Part shown: piece by piece, positions 8,433 to 17,559 of the stretch
Numbering within the stretch: the first letter of the stretch is position 1
Layout of the letters: each line of letters begins with the position of its first letter
Source: Alphaproteobacteria bacterium AO1-B
Lineage (GTDB): Bacteria > Pseudomonadota > Alphaproteobacteria > Rhizobiales > Stappiaceae
Assembly (NCBI GenBank): GCA_001890945.1
Contig: MLAX01000002.1
Span: 744,001-808,000 of the forward strand
Direction of reading: 5' to 3'
Length of the DNA: 64,000 nt
The notes under the pieces: model-generated
The model's input: the letters and a program-made list of their open reading frames with translations, nothing else
Told to the model about the DNA's origin: nothing
Databases searched by the model: none
Made by a program: the position numbers and the translations under genes

Positions 8433-9487
8433 TGGGACTTCGTTTTATCTTCATGCTCACCCGCAATGACATGACAGTTGAAGACGCCGAACAGCATCTA
8501 AAAACGGCGCTGGCTGCCGGGGTGCACCACATAGGCTTCAAGGACGTGGGCCTGCCCTTTGAGCGGTTGAAAGAGTTGAATGCGGCGATCCAGGCTGGTG
8601 GCGCCACCAGTTACCTCGAGGTAGTCTCGCTGGACCGCGAAAGCGAAGTAGCATCGGCCAGGGCAGCAGTGGAGATCGGCGTCGACATCCTGTTGGGCGG
8701 CACGAATGTGGACGCCGTATTGCCGGTTTTGGCCGGGTCCGGCATTCAGTATTTCCCCTTTCCGGGCCGAATCGAAGGCCACCCCAGTGTGCTGACAGGC
8801 AACATTGACGAAGTGGTTGAAAGCGCGGTCAAACTGGCGGCACGCGACGGGGTGCACGGGCTTGATCTCCTGGCGTATCGCTCGACCGAGAATGTCACCG
8901 GATTGATGGCGGCTGTCTGCGCGGCGGTGGACAAACCGGTTATCATGGCGGGTTCGATCGGGTCGCGCGCGCGGATCGAGATCGTACGGCGCTCGGGCGC
9001 TGCGGGCTTCACAATCGGCACAGCGGCTTTGGACGGCGACTATCCGGCCGACAGCCCTGAACTGGAAACCCAGTTGCAGTCGATCCAACGGGATGTGGCC
9101 GGTGTCAATAACCATTTGTCGCCGCACGCGCCCAATAACCTCGACCAAGCCTTTGCTTCGTTCACCGAGACCTGGAGCCCCCGCGTGGCGGGTCAGGTGA
9201 ACAACATGATGATCAAACTGGCCAAGTTCGAAGGCGAATTTGTCTGGCACCATCACGAGACCGAAGACGAGATGTTTCTGGTGCACAAAGGCCGGTTGCT
9301 GATAAAGTTCCGCGACCGGGATGAAGTGATCAACGCGGGCGAGTTCATTATTGTGCCCCATGGCGTGGAACATTGTCCCGTGGCTCTGGACGGAACCTGC
9401 GAGGTTATGCTTTTGGAACCCGCAACCACAGTGAACACCGGCAACGCCGACGACCCGCGCCGGGTGACCGAGCTGTCCAGGGTTTGA
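8432..9487 (+). CDS. TIM-barrel aldolase-like/cupin fusion protein in the tetronate operon
   Basis: A 351-residue two-domain protein. Residues 1-225 look like a phosphate-binding TIM barrel: alternating hydrophobic strands, DILLGGTNVDAVLPVLAG, PVIMAGSIGS and GAAGFTIGTAAL at the position of the C-terminal phosphate loop. Residues about 255-345 are a cupin: HHHETEDEMFLVHKG supplies the first His/Glu metal motif and GEFIIVPHGVEHCPV the second. I do not know a characterised protein with this pairing; the cupin is normally a separate small ORF. Its position as third gene, coupled by one base to pdxA2, suggests work on the same substrate or product, perhaps as aldolase, isomerase or lyase. The specific activity is unknown. 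Confidence 0.7.
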   Translation: MGLRFIFMLTRNDMTVEDAEQHLKTALAAGVHHIGFKDVGLPFERLKELNAAIQAGGATSYLEVVSLDRESEVASARAAVEIGVDILLGGTNVDAVLPVLAGSGIQYFPFPGRIEGHPSVLTGNIDEVVESAVKLAARDGVHGLDLLAYRSTENVTGLMAAVCAAVDKPVIMAGSIGSRARIEIVRRSGAAGFTIGTAALDGDYPADSPELETQLQSIQRDVAGVNNHLSPHAPNNLDQAFASFTETWSPRVAGQVNNMMIKLAKFEGEFVWHHHETEDEMFLVHKGRLLIKFRDRDEVINAGEFIIVPHGVEHCPVALDGTCEVMLLEPATTVNTGNADDPRRVTELSRV

Positions 9488-9785
9488 ACTGTAGAAGCAA
9501 ACTGAACGGCGGCAATCAGCCAGATTACAAAAGCACGTGCACCCGCAAGCCGGGACCATGGCTTTGCACAAGTACGGCGCAAGAGCATCAAGCCACTTCA
9601 GAGTGAAGGAAAACCTGAAAGCTGATACTCACCAAGGCAAATTTTGAAGTCGGCGATGGCCCGAACATACCACACTGTAGTGTGTCACAAAAACCGGAAG
9701 CGCCACGCATCCGTCCCGGGCGAGCGCCGCTGCCGCGGTCCGCCAAAAAAGTGAGACTTGTTCAGCCCATAATGGCATGACCCGG
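9488..9785. other. Intergenic region between convergent operon ends
   Basis: No gene is supported here. The only structured item is CACACTGTAGTGTG at 9671-9684, a 6-bp inverted repeat with a 2-base centre, lying between two convergent genes. There is no T-run, so it is not a typical terminator; its role is unknown. Confidence 0.35.
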
Positions 9786-10997
9786 TCAGATGGCGTTTGA
9801 CACGCGCTTTTCGGCGCCCTTCGCCATATAGGCCATCATAAGAGCAACACCCGAAAAGCCGATCAGGATGGCGAGTAGTGTCGCGGGTCTGGGAATCGCG
9901 TCCAGCGCCACGCCTGTGGCCGCGGCGGCGCCTGCGCCCATCAGGATAGTGATGGCCCCCGACAGACCCGACGCCGTCCCGGCCAGTTTGGGGTTCACCG
10001 ACATGACACCCGCATTGGCCGACGGCATTGTAAGGCCGTTGCCGATGCCGATCGCAATCATCCAGGGAAAGAACGACAGTGCATCCGCGCGTCCAAGGGA
10101 AAGGAGCAGCGCCGCGATCAGGAGGGCAACCAGCGTGACGAGCCGTCCGGTCATCATCAGCAACGACAGGGGAACCTTCTGGCCCAAGCGGATGACAATC
10201 CAGTTGCCCAGCATGAAGCCAACGGGCGGCAGTCCCATCACGACACCGGTCCCAACGGGAGACATGCCGAAATACCCGGTTGCGACCAGCGGGATCCCGG
10301 TGATGTAGACAAAGAACACGCCGACGGAAAACGCCATGCAAAGCGTGTAGCTCCAGAACGCCGGGTCGGCGGCGAGCGCTGGATATCCCTTCAATTGGTC
10401 GCCAAAACCTCCGTGACGGCTTGCGTTGGTCTCACCAACGTCTTTCCAGGACAACAGCCACAAAGCGCTGCCGGCAAGGGCAAAGGCCCAGAAGGTCGAC
10501 CTCCATCCAAACCCGCTTTCCAGAAGCCCGCCAAGCATCGGCGCAAGCATGGGCGCAAGGGCCATGGCCATGCCGATTTCACCCAGACGGACGGCAGCGT
10601 CTTGCGGTGCGGCGCTGTCTCTAACAACGGCACGGGAGATCACCGCCGCGGTGGCGATGGCTCCTTGAACAAGGCGGAACACCATGAACACCCAGAAGTC
10701 CTCAGCGATTGCACACCCAACCGAAGCGGCAAGAAAAACGGTGACTGCAGCCAGCAAGACTGGCCGGCGGCCATAGCGGTCGGAAAGCGGTCCAACCACG
10801 ATCTGAAGAAAGGCCGTCAAGAGCATATACAGCGAGATAGACAGACTGACATCGGCATAAGACACACCGAAATCAGCGCTCATCGCGGTCAAGGACGGAA
10901 TATGCATGTTCAGGGACACAACCGAGATCGCCGACAGAAGGATCAGAGAGATCTGGCGTGGCGGGGAACCGGCAGGACTGAGAGCCGTCAAATGCAT
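9786..10997 (-). CDS. MFS drug-resistance transporter, Bcr/CflA type
   Basis: A 403-residue inner-membrane exporter with about 12 hydrophobic segments. Major facilitator motif A is present between helices 2 and 3 (GPLSDRYGRRPVLL), and the N-terminal pattern SLNMHIPSLTAMSADFGVS matches the Bcr/CflA branch (DHA1 proton antiporters for drugs or sulfonamide/bicyclomycin-like compounds). The C-terminus is Ala/Gly-rich with VALDAIPRPATLLAILIGF. It is convergent with the tetronate operon and stands alone. A decayed piece of a second copy is present at 5236-5340. The substrate cannot be predicted. Confidence 0.93.
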   Translation of the reverse strand: MHLTALSPAGSPPRQISLILLSAISVVSLNMHIPSLTAMSADFGVSYADVSLSISLYMLLTAFLQIVVGPLSDRYGRRPVLLAAVTVFLAASVGCAIAEDFWVFMVFRLVQGAIATAAVISRAVVRDSAAPQDAAVRLGEIGMAMALAPMLAPMLGGLLESGFGWRSTFWAFALAGSALWLLSWKDVGETNASRHGGFGDQLKGYPALAADPAFWSYTLCMAFSVGVFFVYITGIPLVATGYFGMSPVGTGVVMGLPPVGFMLGNWIVIRLGQKVPLSLLMMTGRLVTLVALLIAALLLSLGRADALSFFPWMIAIGIGNGLTMPSANAGVMSVNPKLAGTASGLSGAITILMGAGAAAATGVALDAIPRPATLLAILIGFSGVALMMAYMAKGAEKRVSNAI

Positions 10998-11496
10998 TGC
11001 ACGGCCTCCAGCCGCGTTATTCGGTCGTCTTTATGAATCCATCCGCAACGGCGTGTGGAATAGGCCCGCACCGGTGTCGGACAAAAAGGTATATGGAACC
11101 TGGATCAGAATTCCCGCTGCCAAGTGAAGGTTTATATCGTTTTTCCAATAAAGAACCACCGGTTTGCGGCAGTTTCTCGAACACCCCCGTCCCGACACCA
11201 TGAAGATCTCTAATCGACAGCGGGGAGCTGAAAACTTCCCTGAAGAAGCTCCCTCCCCGGTCAGGCAGTTCGCGATGATGACCTGCCGTTTGTCCCGTGC
11301 CTCAAAATGCTGGAGCGTCCACCCCGAAACCAACGAAGTCACGCGGGTCCAACTCTGCAAGAGCGCCAAGAGTATCGAGGACGTGGCCGATGAACTGGCG
11401 AACAGCAAAACATCATTTTGGTTGTTGAGACCTTTCTTCAGCCACTTGCTGACGGAAAAAATCACAAATAGCCAGGCTCAGCAAAACCGAGGCGCC
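10998..11496. other. Intergenic region with a partial dispersed-element copy (E)
   Basis: About 500 bases with open frames on both strands but no recognisable product, no good ribosome-binding site and no conserved motif. The part around 11255-11315 resembles the centre of the dispersed element (GATGATGACCTGCCGTTT matches the corresponding 22.6-kb sequence at nearly every base), which explains some of the openness. The exporter gene promoter should lie next to 10998. Confidence 0.4.
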
Positions 11497-13080
11497 TTAG
11501 AACCCAACCGCTTGCCCGTCCTTTCGAGGATCAGAGCCTGCAACGTATCCACCATCTGGCAAGCGATGAACGAGTTGAGCACCACCAAACCCAAATGCAT
11601 TATCGGGGCTTTCAACGGAGACTTGGTGCCCCAAAGCGCTTAAGCCCTCGCGTACTTGAGCTGCCATTGTCAGTTCACAGGCAACTTTAAGCCCTTCAAC
11701 CATCCGCCAGCGCGGCGCACAGGCTGCGGTCTGAACGTCCTGATTCCAGATCTGCGTCCGCAGCAAGAGTTGGACATGACCCTGCGCCTGGATGGGTCCT
11801 CCCATCATCCCGAAAGCCATCAAGGGCTGGCCATCTTTCATGGCAAAACCAGGAATGATCGTGTGCATGGGGCGCTTCCTGCCAGCAACACAATTTGGGT
11901 GCCCCGGAATTGTGTTGAACCCGGCCCCCCGGTTTTGAAGGGAAACGCCAATGCCGGGCACGACCACGCCGGAACCGAACCCGGCATAATTCGACTGTAT
12001 GAAGCTGACCATCATACCCGAGGCGTCACCGGTATTCAGGAGGACCGTTCCACCGCGCTTGGGCGCACCGACACCGTGATCAATCGCCCGGTTCGGATCG
12101 ATCAGTTGGGCACGAGACTTGAGGTAGGCGGCGTCTAGCAAATCGCGCTCGCCGACAGTCCTCATTTCCGCCCGGTCTGCAACAAAAGCATGTAGATCCC
12201 GATACGCCAGTTTTATGGCTTCGATTTGCAGGTGAAGTGATTGCACATCATCAGGCCCATAGTCGCGAATGCCGGTGTGGTCCAGGATCCCAAGAGCCAT
12301 AAGCGCAGCAATGCCCTGTCCATTTGGGGGAACTTCATGCAGATCCACGTCATCAAATGGCTGCATGAGCGTGCCGCACCACTCGGCTTCGTGAGAAGAC
12401 ATGTCCTCCAGGGTCATTGCCCCACCGTTGGCTTTCAGGAAATCGACGATTTTCCCTGCCAGCGCTCCTTTATAGAAAGTTTCTCCGCGGGTCCGTCCGA
12501 TCTCGCGAAGCGTTTCAGCAGCACCCGGGTTTCGAAAGCGCTCTCCGGCCTTTGGCGCGCGGCCTTCGGGCAGAAATGTTTCAGCAAAACCGGGCTGATC
12601 GCCAAGCAAGACCGCGGCGTTGGACCAAAGTTTTGCAATCACAGGCGAGACAATGAAGCCTTCATCAGCGTATCGTACAGCCGGAGCCAGAACGGTTTCA
12701 AGATCCAGTTGACCGAAACGTTCAGACAAACTGACCCAAGCGCTGACAGCGCCCGGAACAGTCACAGTGTCCACGCCGAGGTCCGGCATCCCCTCAGGAA
12801 AACGGTCCAGGGTCCAAGCAGCAGGAGACCGGCCGGAAGCGTTGAGGCCATGCAATTCCTTGCCGTCCCAAAGAATGCAGAAAGCATCCGAGCCGAGCCC
12901 ATTTCCCGATGGCTCAACCACTGTCAGTGCAGCAGCTGTCGCAATCGCAGCGTCAACCGCGTTGCCGCCTTGTTGCAAGATACTCAAACCAGCTTGCGCA
13001 GCCAAAGGCTGGGACGTCGCAACGACATTGTCCGCAAGAACGGGGGACCGTCGAGACGGGTATATTGGATCATGACGCAT
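11497..13080 (-). CDS. ggt: Gamma-glutamyltransferase family protein
   Basis: An Ntn-hydrolase of 527 residues that cleaves gamma-glutamyl bonds or transfers the glutamyl group; precursors self-cleave before a catalytic Thr. Seen: PVLADNVVATSQPLAAQAGLS and GGNAVDAAIATAAALTVVEP at the N-terminus, GLGSDAFCI (the family's G-G-D/G region), PPNGQGIAALMAL, and KRGGTVLLNTGD where the Thr after the Gly-Gly is the expected nucleophile; later NRGAGF and KRPMHTIIPGF are also characteristic. No signal peptide is visible, so it is probably cytoplasmic. The ATG at 13080 overlaps the tctA stop by 11 bases and has GGGAAG a little upstream; the frame is open to 13158. Being the last gene of a tct operon, it may act on the imported compound (inference). 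Confidence 0.9.
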   Translation of the reverse strand: MRHDPIYPSRRSPVLADNVVATSQPLAAQAGLSILQQGGNAVDAAIATAAALTVVEPSGNGLGSDAFCILWDGKELHGLNASGRSPAAWTLDRFPEGMPDLGVDTVTVPGAVSAWVSLSERFGQLDLETVLAPAVRYADEGFIVSPVIAKLWSNAAVLLGDQPGFAETFLPEGRAPKAGERFRNPGAAETLREIGRTRGETFYKGALAGKIVDFLKANGGAMTLEDMSSHEAEWCGTLMQPFDDVDLHEVPPNGQGIAALMALGILDHTGIRDYGPDDVQSLHLQIEAIKLAYRDLHAFVADRAEMRTVGERDLLDAAYLKSRAQLIDPNRAIDHGVGAPKRGGTVLLNTGDASGMMVSFIQSNYAGFGSGVVVPGIGVSLQNRGAGFNTIPGHPNCVAGRKRPMHTIIPGFAMKDGQPLMAFGMMGGPIQAQGHVQLLLRTQIWNQDVQTAACAPRWRMVEGLKVACELTMAAQVREGLSALGHQVSVESPDNAFGFGGAQLVHRLPDGGYVAGSDPRKDGQAVGF

Positions 13081-14584
13081 CTTGAGCGTTCTTCCCATTG
13101 TTTTTGTTTGTTTTGATATGGTTCCGGACGGCCCATGCGATGGCCATGACCGCAGCAATCAAGAAGATTAGACTGATCGGCCTAGTCAGAAAAAGCGTTG
13201 GATCGCCATCCGTCATCAGGGCGCGTCGCAGATTTGTCTCCGCAATCGGACCAAGAATGACCCCAAGAACAAGAGGTGCCAAAGGGTACCCCAAGGAACG
13301 CAGCGCGTATCCAACCAGGCCAACGAAGCCCAACAGATATAGGTCCGTAACCCGGTTGTTGAGCGCAAACGCCCCGACCACACAACACACGAGCACTGTT
13401 GGCACAATCAGCCATTTGGGCACCGCGGCGACCCGGAGGAACAGCCGCATGGACAACACCGACACGATCAGCATCATGAATGATGCCACCGCCATGGCAA
13501 TGAACATTCCGTATACGAGATCACTATGATCCAGCACCAACCTCGGCCCGACCGATATGCCGTGCACCATCAGCGACGCCATCAGGATAGCATCTACAGC
13601 AGACCCTGGAATTCCAAGTCCAATCAATGGAATAAGTCCTCCACCCGCTGTTGCGGAGTTGCCGGATTCCGAAGCAATAACGCCGTCAGGTGTACCGTTC
13701 CCAAACTTTTCCGGTGTCTTTGAAGCCCGTTTTGCCTGGTCATAGGCAACCAGATTGGAAATGGATCCCCCGGCACCAGGCAATGCCCCGATCAGCACGC
13801 CAATCACTGACGATCTGGCCAGGTTGACCGGGCTCATCAAGACTTCCTTCATGACCTTGAAGGTCTTGAAATCTATCGCTCCTGTGACCAGCGAAGCACC
13901 GGATCTTACAGTCCGGGCATCTTCGACTTCGCTGAGAAGTTGGGAGATTGCGAAAATGCCGATCAACACCACCAGGAACGGAAGCCCGGTTTCAAGCATT
14001 TCGAAACCGAAATCGAACCTTGGCCGGCCGAGGATAGGGTCAGCACCGACCGTAGAAATTGCAAGGCCGATCAGCCCGGCAAGCAGGCCACGGAGCACGG
14101 AAGCGCCGACAAGGCTTGCGACAATCGTCAATGCAAAGACAATCAGGGAAAAGTATTCCCATGGCCCGAGCTTCACTGCGAAAATCGCGAGCGGCGGGGC
14201 CGCTACCACCAAAACTGCGGTCGATATCAGCGTCCCAAAAAAGGAAGCCCAGACGCCAAGCGACAAAGCGCGGCCAGGATCTCCTTTGCGGGCCATCGGA
14301 AAGGCGTCGAATGTGGTTGCGACGGAAGATGGGGTCCCCGGAATTCCGAGCAAAGCGGCCGAGATCAAACCACCTGTCAGACCGCCAACATACACCGACA
14401 ACATGACGGCAACACCCTGCAAGGGATCCATGTTGAACGTCAAAGGCAGCGTCAAGACGATTGCCATCGTTACCGTGAAGCCGGGAATAGCTGCCGCAAT
14501 GATACCGGCAATGGTACCAACCAGCATGAACGTCAGCGTACTGAGTGCGAAGATCTGGGAAAGCGCAGACAGGAGACTATCCAT
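13070..14584 (-). CDS. tctA: Tripartite tricarboxylate transporter large permease TctA
   Basis: The 504-residue, roughly 12-helix membrane subunit of a TTT transporter, which imports a carboxylate using the ion gradient. Family signatures are clear: IAAAIPGFTVTMAIVLTLPLTF, GGLTGGLISAALLGIPGTPSSVATTFDAFPMARKG near the N-terminus (the duplicated GxxPG loop), and GALPGAGGSISNLVAY plus SGNSATAGGGLIPLIGLGIPGS in the second half. The ATG at 14584 has GGAG at a good distance and overlaps the end of tctB by 8 bases; a longer open frame upstream lies inside tctB and is unlikely to be translated. Part of tctC-tctB-tctA-ggt. Confidence 0.95.
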   Translation of the reverse strand: MDSLLSALSQIFALSTLTFMLVGTIAGIIAAAIPGFTVTMAIVLTLPLTFNMDPLQGVAVMLSVYVGGLTGGLISAALLGIPGTPSSVATTFDAFPMARKGDPGRALSLGVWASFFGTLISTAVLVVAAPPLAIFAVKLGPWEYFSLIVFALTIVASLVGASVLRGLLAGLIGLAISTVGADPILGRPRFDFGFEMLETGLPFLVVLIGIFAISQLLSEVEDARTVRSGASLVTGAIDFKTFKVMKEVLMSPVNLARSSVIGVLIGALPGAGGSISNLVAYDQAKRASKTPEKFGNGTPDGVIASESGNSATAGGGLIPLIGLGIPGSAVDAILMASLMVHGISVGPRLVLDHSDLVYGMFIAMAVASFMMLIVSVLSMRLFLRVAAVPKWLIVPTVLVCCVVGAFALNNRVTDLYLLGFVGLVGYALRSLGYPLAPLVLGVILGPIAETNLRRALMTDGDPTLFLTRPISLIFLIAAVMAIAWAVRNHIKTNKNNGKNAQDAS

Positions 14585-15095
14585 GGAACAAATCTCCGCG
14601 TGGCAAAAAGACGTTAAACACGTCTGCAAAGAGCGCATTCAATCCGAATGAAAATGCAAGTGCCACGAAAACCGCAATCAATATCGTGACCGCACTGCGC
14701 GGCATCAGGAGCAACTGTATAGCCAATACGAATGCGAAACTGGCGACGGAGAAGCCCAGTACCGGCAACACAAGGAGATATGAGACAAAGACGCCGAAAC
14801 AAAGAATGACAAGGAAACGCGATTTGATCCAATAAAGCGTATTGGCACCAAACCGGCTCCAAGCGTCTCGCGGTATCTTACGCAAGCTATCTACAATCGC
14901 GATAAACCCGACCAAAATGATGGTCCCAAAAACAAACCGGGGAAACGCCCCTGCCCCGAGGGTTTCAAACATTGAGCTCGGAATGTGGCCGGCTGAAACA
15001 AACAGAAAAACCGACGTTAGAAGCAATACGATGTAACTCAAGAAGCGGGCGATTTCGCCCGCTTCCATACTTTGGTGTTTGTCGTTTTCACTCAC
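14577..15095 (-). CDS. tctB: Tripartite tricarboxylate transporter small permease TctB
   Basis: A 172-residue protein with four hydrophobic segments (about residues 17-38, 50-68, 90-112 and 118-158) and the TctB-type motif around LGAGAFPRFV. It is the small membrane partner of TctA. It overlaps tctC by 4 bases (ATGA) and tctA by 8, so the three subunits are translationally coupled in the order binding protein, small permease, large permease. TctB proteins are poorly conserved, but the context leaves little doubt. Confidence 0.93.
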   Translation of the reverse strand: MSENDKHQSMEAGEIARFLSYIVLLLTSVFLFVSAGHIPSSMFETLGAGAFPRFVFGTIILVGFIAIVDSLRKIPRDAWSRFGANTLYWIKSRFLVILCFGVFVSYLLVLPVLGFSVASFAFVLAIQLLLMPRSAVTILIAVFVALAFSFGLNALFADVFNVFLPRGDLFHG

Positions 15096-16036
15096 TGGAC
15101 GACAACCGATGCTAGGGATTTTACAGTGGCATCAAGCTTGGCCAGATAGGCGCGATACTCTTCTTGCCCCATGAAGGTTACCTGAGAACCTGCGTTGTTT
15201 GTTTGCTCGATATAGGTTTCATCCTGAGCCAGTTTTTGCAGAGCGGCCTCCATGGTATCGCGGACATCCTCCGGCGTCCCCTTAGGCATGACGATTCCGC
15301 GCGTCACCGTCAGAAGAATGTCTTGGCCCTTTTCACGAAATGTTGGAATTTCGGGCAAGGCCGGGTGACGTTCAGCAGATCCGGCGACCAAAAATTCCAG
15401 ATCGCCGTTTTTGGCAAACTCGAGCGAAGAAGCTACGTCACCGATGATCAAATCCAGATTGCCGCCGACAACTGCACGAACCCGCTCACCGGTGCCTTCA
15501 TAACCCACATATTTGAACTTCAGGTCGTAGGCTTGCTCGATCATCGCAGCGAAGAGATGTGGCAGGCCGCCGAGCGTGACGCCCATCGTCAGTTCATTCG
15601 GGCGCTCCTTGGCGTAAGCTATGAACTCGTCGAAATTTGAGTAGTCTTCTGTAGGTTTCGTAATCAGAAACTGCGGGGAAGCCGTCATCAAAGCGATCGG
15701 CTCAAAATCTTCCCAGGTCAGCTCCGTAAGACCAGTCAAAGTCGCCATCAACAGGCCTTCGTGGACCTGCGAAATTGTGTAGCCGTCAGCATTGCGCCGC
15801 GACGCTTCGCGCAACCCAACCGTTCCGCCAACGCCAGGCATGTTGATGATTGGCATTTCTACACCAAGGTGTGGTTCGATGTTGGCTGAAACCAGACGCA
15901 TTAGAGTGTCGGAACCGCCGCCAGGCGACCATGGCACAATGAATTCAACCGGACGGTCCGGGTAGTCTTCAGCAACGGCTGGGGCAGCCAACATGGCAGC
16001 AGTAAGGAGAGCTGCGAGGCCCTTTATGAGTTTCAT
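15092..16036 (-). CDS. tctC: TTT transporter periplasmic substrate-binding protein TctC (Bug family)
   Basis: A 314-residue periplasmic binding protein. Residues 1-22 are a signal peptide (MKLIKGLAALLTAAMLAAPAVA). The mature part begins EDYPDRPVEFIVPWSPGGGSD, the hallmark opening of Bug proteins, whose glycine loop binds the ligand carboxylate; NMPGVGGTVGLREASR and the AGSAERHPALPEIPTF segment are also typical. It is the first gene of tctC-tctB-tctA-ggt and is divergent from a LysR gene. Bug ligands range from citrate to glutamate and aromatic acids; a glutamyl-type compound would fit the downstream ggt gene, but this is inference. Confidence 0.95.
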   Translation of the reverse strand: MKLIKGLAALLTAAMLAAPAVAEDYPDRPVEFIVPWSPGGGSDTLMRLVSANIEPHLGVEMPIINMPGVGGTVGLREASRRNADGYTISQVHEGLLMATLTGLTELTWEDFEPIALMTASPQFLITKPTEDYSNFDEFIAYAKERPNELTMGVTLGGLPHLFAAMIEQAYDLKFKYVGYEGTGERVRAVVGGNLDLIIGDVASSLEFAKNGDLEFLVAGSAERHPALPEIPTFREKGQDILLTVTRGIVMPKGTPEDVRDTMEAALQKLAQDETYIEQTNNAGSQVTFMGQEEYRAYLAKLDATVKSLASVVVQ

Positions 16037-16064
16037 GAGTGGGTTCCCTGGTTGGTCAGTAATT

Positions 16065-16141
16065 CTGAATTTTTATGCGTCTAAAGACCGTATCATAAGT
16101 TTTTTGCGATCAAAGAGGATAATTATTGCTTTTAAATTCAG
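16065..16141. promoter_or_regulatory. Possible operator half-sites between tctC and the LysR gene
   Basis: CTGAATTT at 16065-16072 is repeated in inverted orientation as AAATTCAG at 16134-16141, with about 60 bases between. The 124-base region separates the divergent tctC and LysR promoters, so a regulator bridging two half-sites is possible, but 8-bp AT-rich arms this far apart are weak evidence. Confidence 0.25.
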
Positions 16142-16160
16142 TTTTTCTTATTTTAATCGA

Positions 16161-17066
16161 ATGGATACCCGTCAACTCGAGACGTTTCTCGCAATAATTC
16201 AACGCGGTGGGTTCGCGGCAGCCGCCAAAGAAGTCAACCTCACCGCATCCGCTGTCAGCCAACAGATTTCCGCATTGGAAACAGATCTCGGCACTGCTTT
16301 GTTTGACCGTTCCCGGCGCCCTCCGGCCCTCACCACCAAAGGCCGTGAAGTTCAGTCGGCGGCGCGCTCGATACTGCGGATCGTTGCAGACACAAAAGCA
16401 GCCATTGAAGGGGAAGACGTCGGAGGGACGCTGGCCCTTGGAGCTCTCAGAACATGCGGAACCAACATTCTGCCGCAAGCGCTATCGCAGCTCAAAGACA
16501 GCTACCCCGACTTGAGGTTCAGATTGGCGATTGGTCAGTCTGAAGACTTGATGGCAGACGTCGTCTCCGGCCAGCTGGATGCTGCCTTGGTGGCTGACAA
16601 TGTTGCCGTACCACCGGGTCTCCAATGGACATTGGTATTCACAGAACCGTTGGTGATCCTCTTGCCCTGTGGTTACCCAGGCAAAAACCTCGAGGAACTT
16701 GCGCGTGACATGCCCTTTGTCAGATACGGGATACGAGTGCCCCTGGCCCGCCAAATCGATACCGAAATCGCCCGGCTCGGGATAACAGTTCAGCAAGTCA
16801 TGTCGGTCAATACGATGTCGGCGGTCGTCGGCTGTGTTCAGGCCGGATTGGGCTTCGCCATTGTACCCTATGCGGCATTGCGTGGTCTTCAAACAAGTTC
16901 ACTTAAATGGTTCCCATTTGGCGCGACGCCAATTCACCGCGGATTGGGCATCGTGCAACACCCGGAGTCTCGCCGGGCGAAAGTACTGAAAAGACTGTCT
17001 GAACTATTACAGCTTGGTGGCAACGTGACAGATGATCGCGAACATCGGCATCAAGATGATGTTTGA
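16161..17066 (+). CDS. LysR family regulator of the tct-ggt operon
   Basis: A 301-residue LysR-type regulator. The HTH is at about residues 1-60 (LETFLAIIQRGGFAAAAKEVNLTASAVSQQISALE, read here as LNLT/ASAVSQQ recognition helix) and the effector domain at about 88-290, with the ArgP/IciA-like pattern (LALGALRTCGTNILPQAL). The ATG at 16161 is directly before the HTH; the frame is open upstream to 15993 but that would overlap the tctC 5' end and has no homology. Divergent placement next to tctC makes it the likely regulator of that operon. The effector is unknown, probably the transported compound. Confidence 0.92.
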   Translation: MDTRQLETFLAIIQRGGFAAAAKEVNLTASAVSQQISALETDLGTALFDRSRRPPALTTKGREVQSAARSILRIVADTKAAIEGEDVGGTLALGALRTCGTNILPQALSQLKDSYPDLRFRLAIGQSEDLMADVVSGQLDAALVADNVAVPPGLQWTLVFTEPLVILLPCGYPGKNLEELARDMPFVRYGIRVPLARQIDTEIARLGITVQQVMSVNTMSAVVGCVQAGLGFAIVPYAALRGLQTSSLKWFPFGATPIHRGLGIVQHPESRRAKVLKRLSELLQLGGNVTDDREHRHQDDV

Positions 17067-17284
17067 GGCATATTTGACTACTCGAAGGCAGGCTTGCTTC
17101 GCGAAACATCAACACCGAGAACCAGCAACAGGTTTCTAACGGTGTGACCGACCTCACGCGGTCCTTGCCGTGACCCAGTTTCAGGCTCTTCCACACCCCA
17201 CTAGGAAGTTCGGTCCTCCTCTCAGACGAATTAGGGCCTATGCCGGAATTGAGTAACTGGTTTTTGTGCGTCTAAACCTTCCAC

Positions 17285-17422
17285 CCCGTCACGCTGGCCC
17301 TGTCTGGGTTTCCGGCAACGCCAACTTGTCGTTTGCCCGGCACTTCAAAGCCCGAACCAGCTCATCTCGAACCAAAGGCAACGACCCGCACGCGGGTGCG
17401 AAAGGTTCTGGAAGATGGGTGA
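17285..17422 (+). repeat. Dispersed coding-like element, copy D (degenerate)
   Basis: A diverged copy of the element seen at 2575-2753 and 22573-22744. The segments CGGCAACGCCAACTTGTCG, GAACCAGCTCATCTCG and CGCACGCGGGTGCGAAAGG line up in order with copies A and B, and the last 11 codons read TRTRVRKVLEDG before a TGA, keeping the same end as copy A. It contains frame disruptions upstream. The surrounding intergenic DNA (17067-17559) holds no supported gene. Confidence 0.5.
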
Positions 17423-17559
17423 TCCCCTGGCCAAGCTTGGAATGCGGATGCAGGTTGGAAACGATCCCTAAACCGGTGATGTCTCAAAGACCAACGGTCG
17501 GACTGCGCATATCAGGTTTTGGCTACGATTGTGCCAATCCCTGCATTGGAGGCCCTTTG

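Noticed and set aside
8498..9571. A 357-codon minus-strand frame over the TIM-barrel/cupin gene
   Set aside because: The + strand frame has recognisable cupin and barrel motifs and overlaps pdxA2 as in an operon; the opposite frame is His/Arg-rich with none.
11031..11643. Overlapping open frames on both strands (144 and 159 codons)
   Set aside because: No ribosome-binding site, no recognisable motif, and the region contains part of the dispersed element; the right end overlaps the sure ggt gene.
17067..17280. Possible transposase remnant, from a stretch reading KSLKLGHGKDRVR on the minus strand
   Set aside because: Too short to match any transposase family with confidence; no inverted repeats seen.
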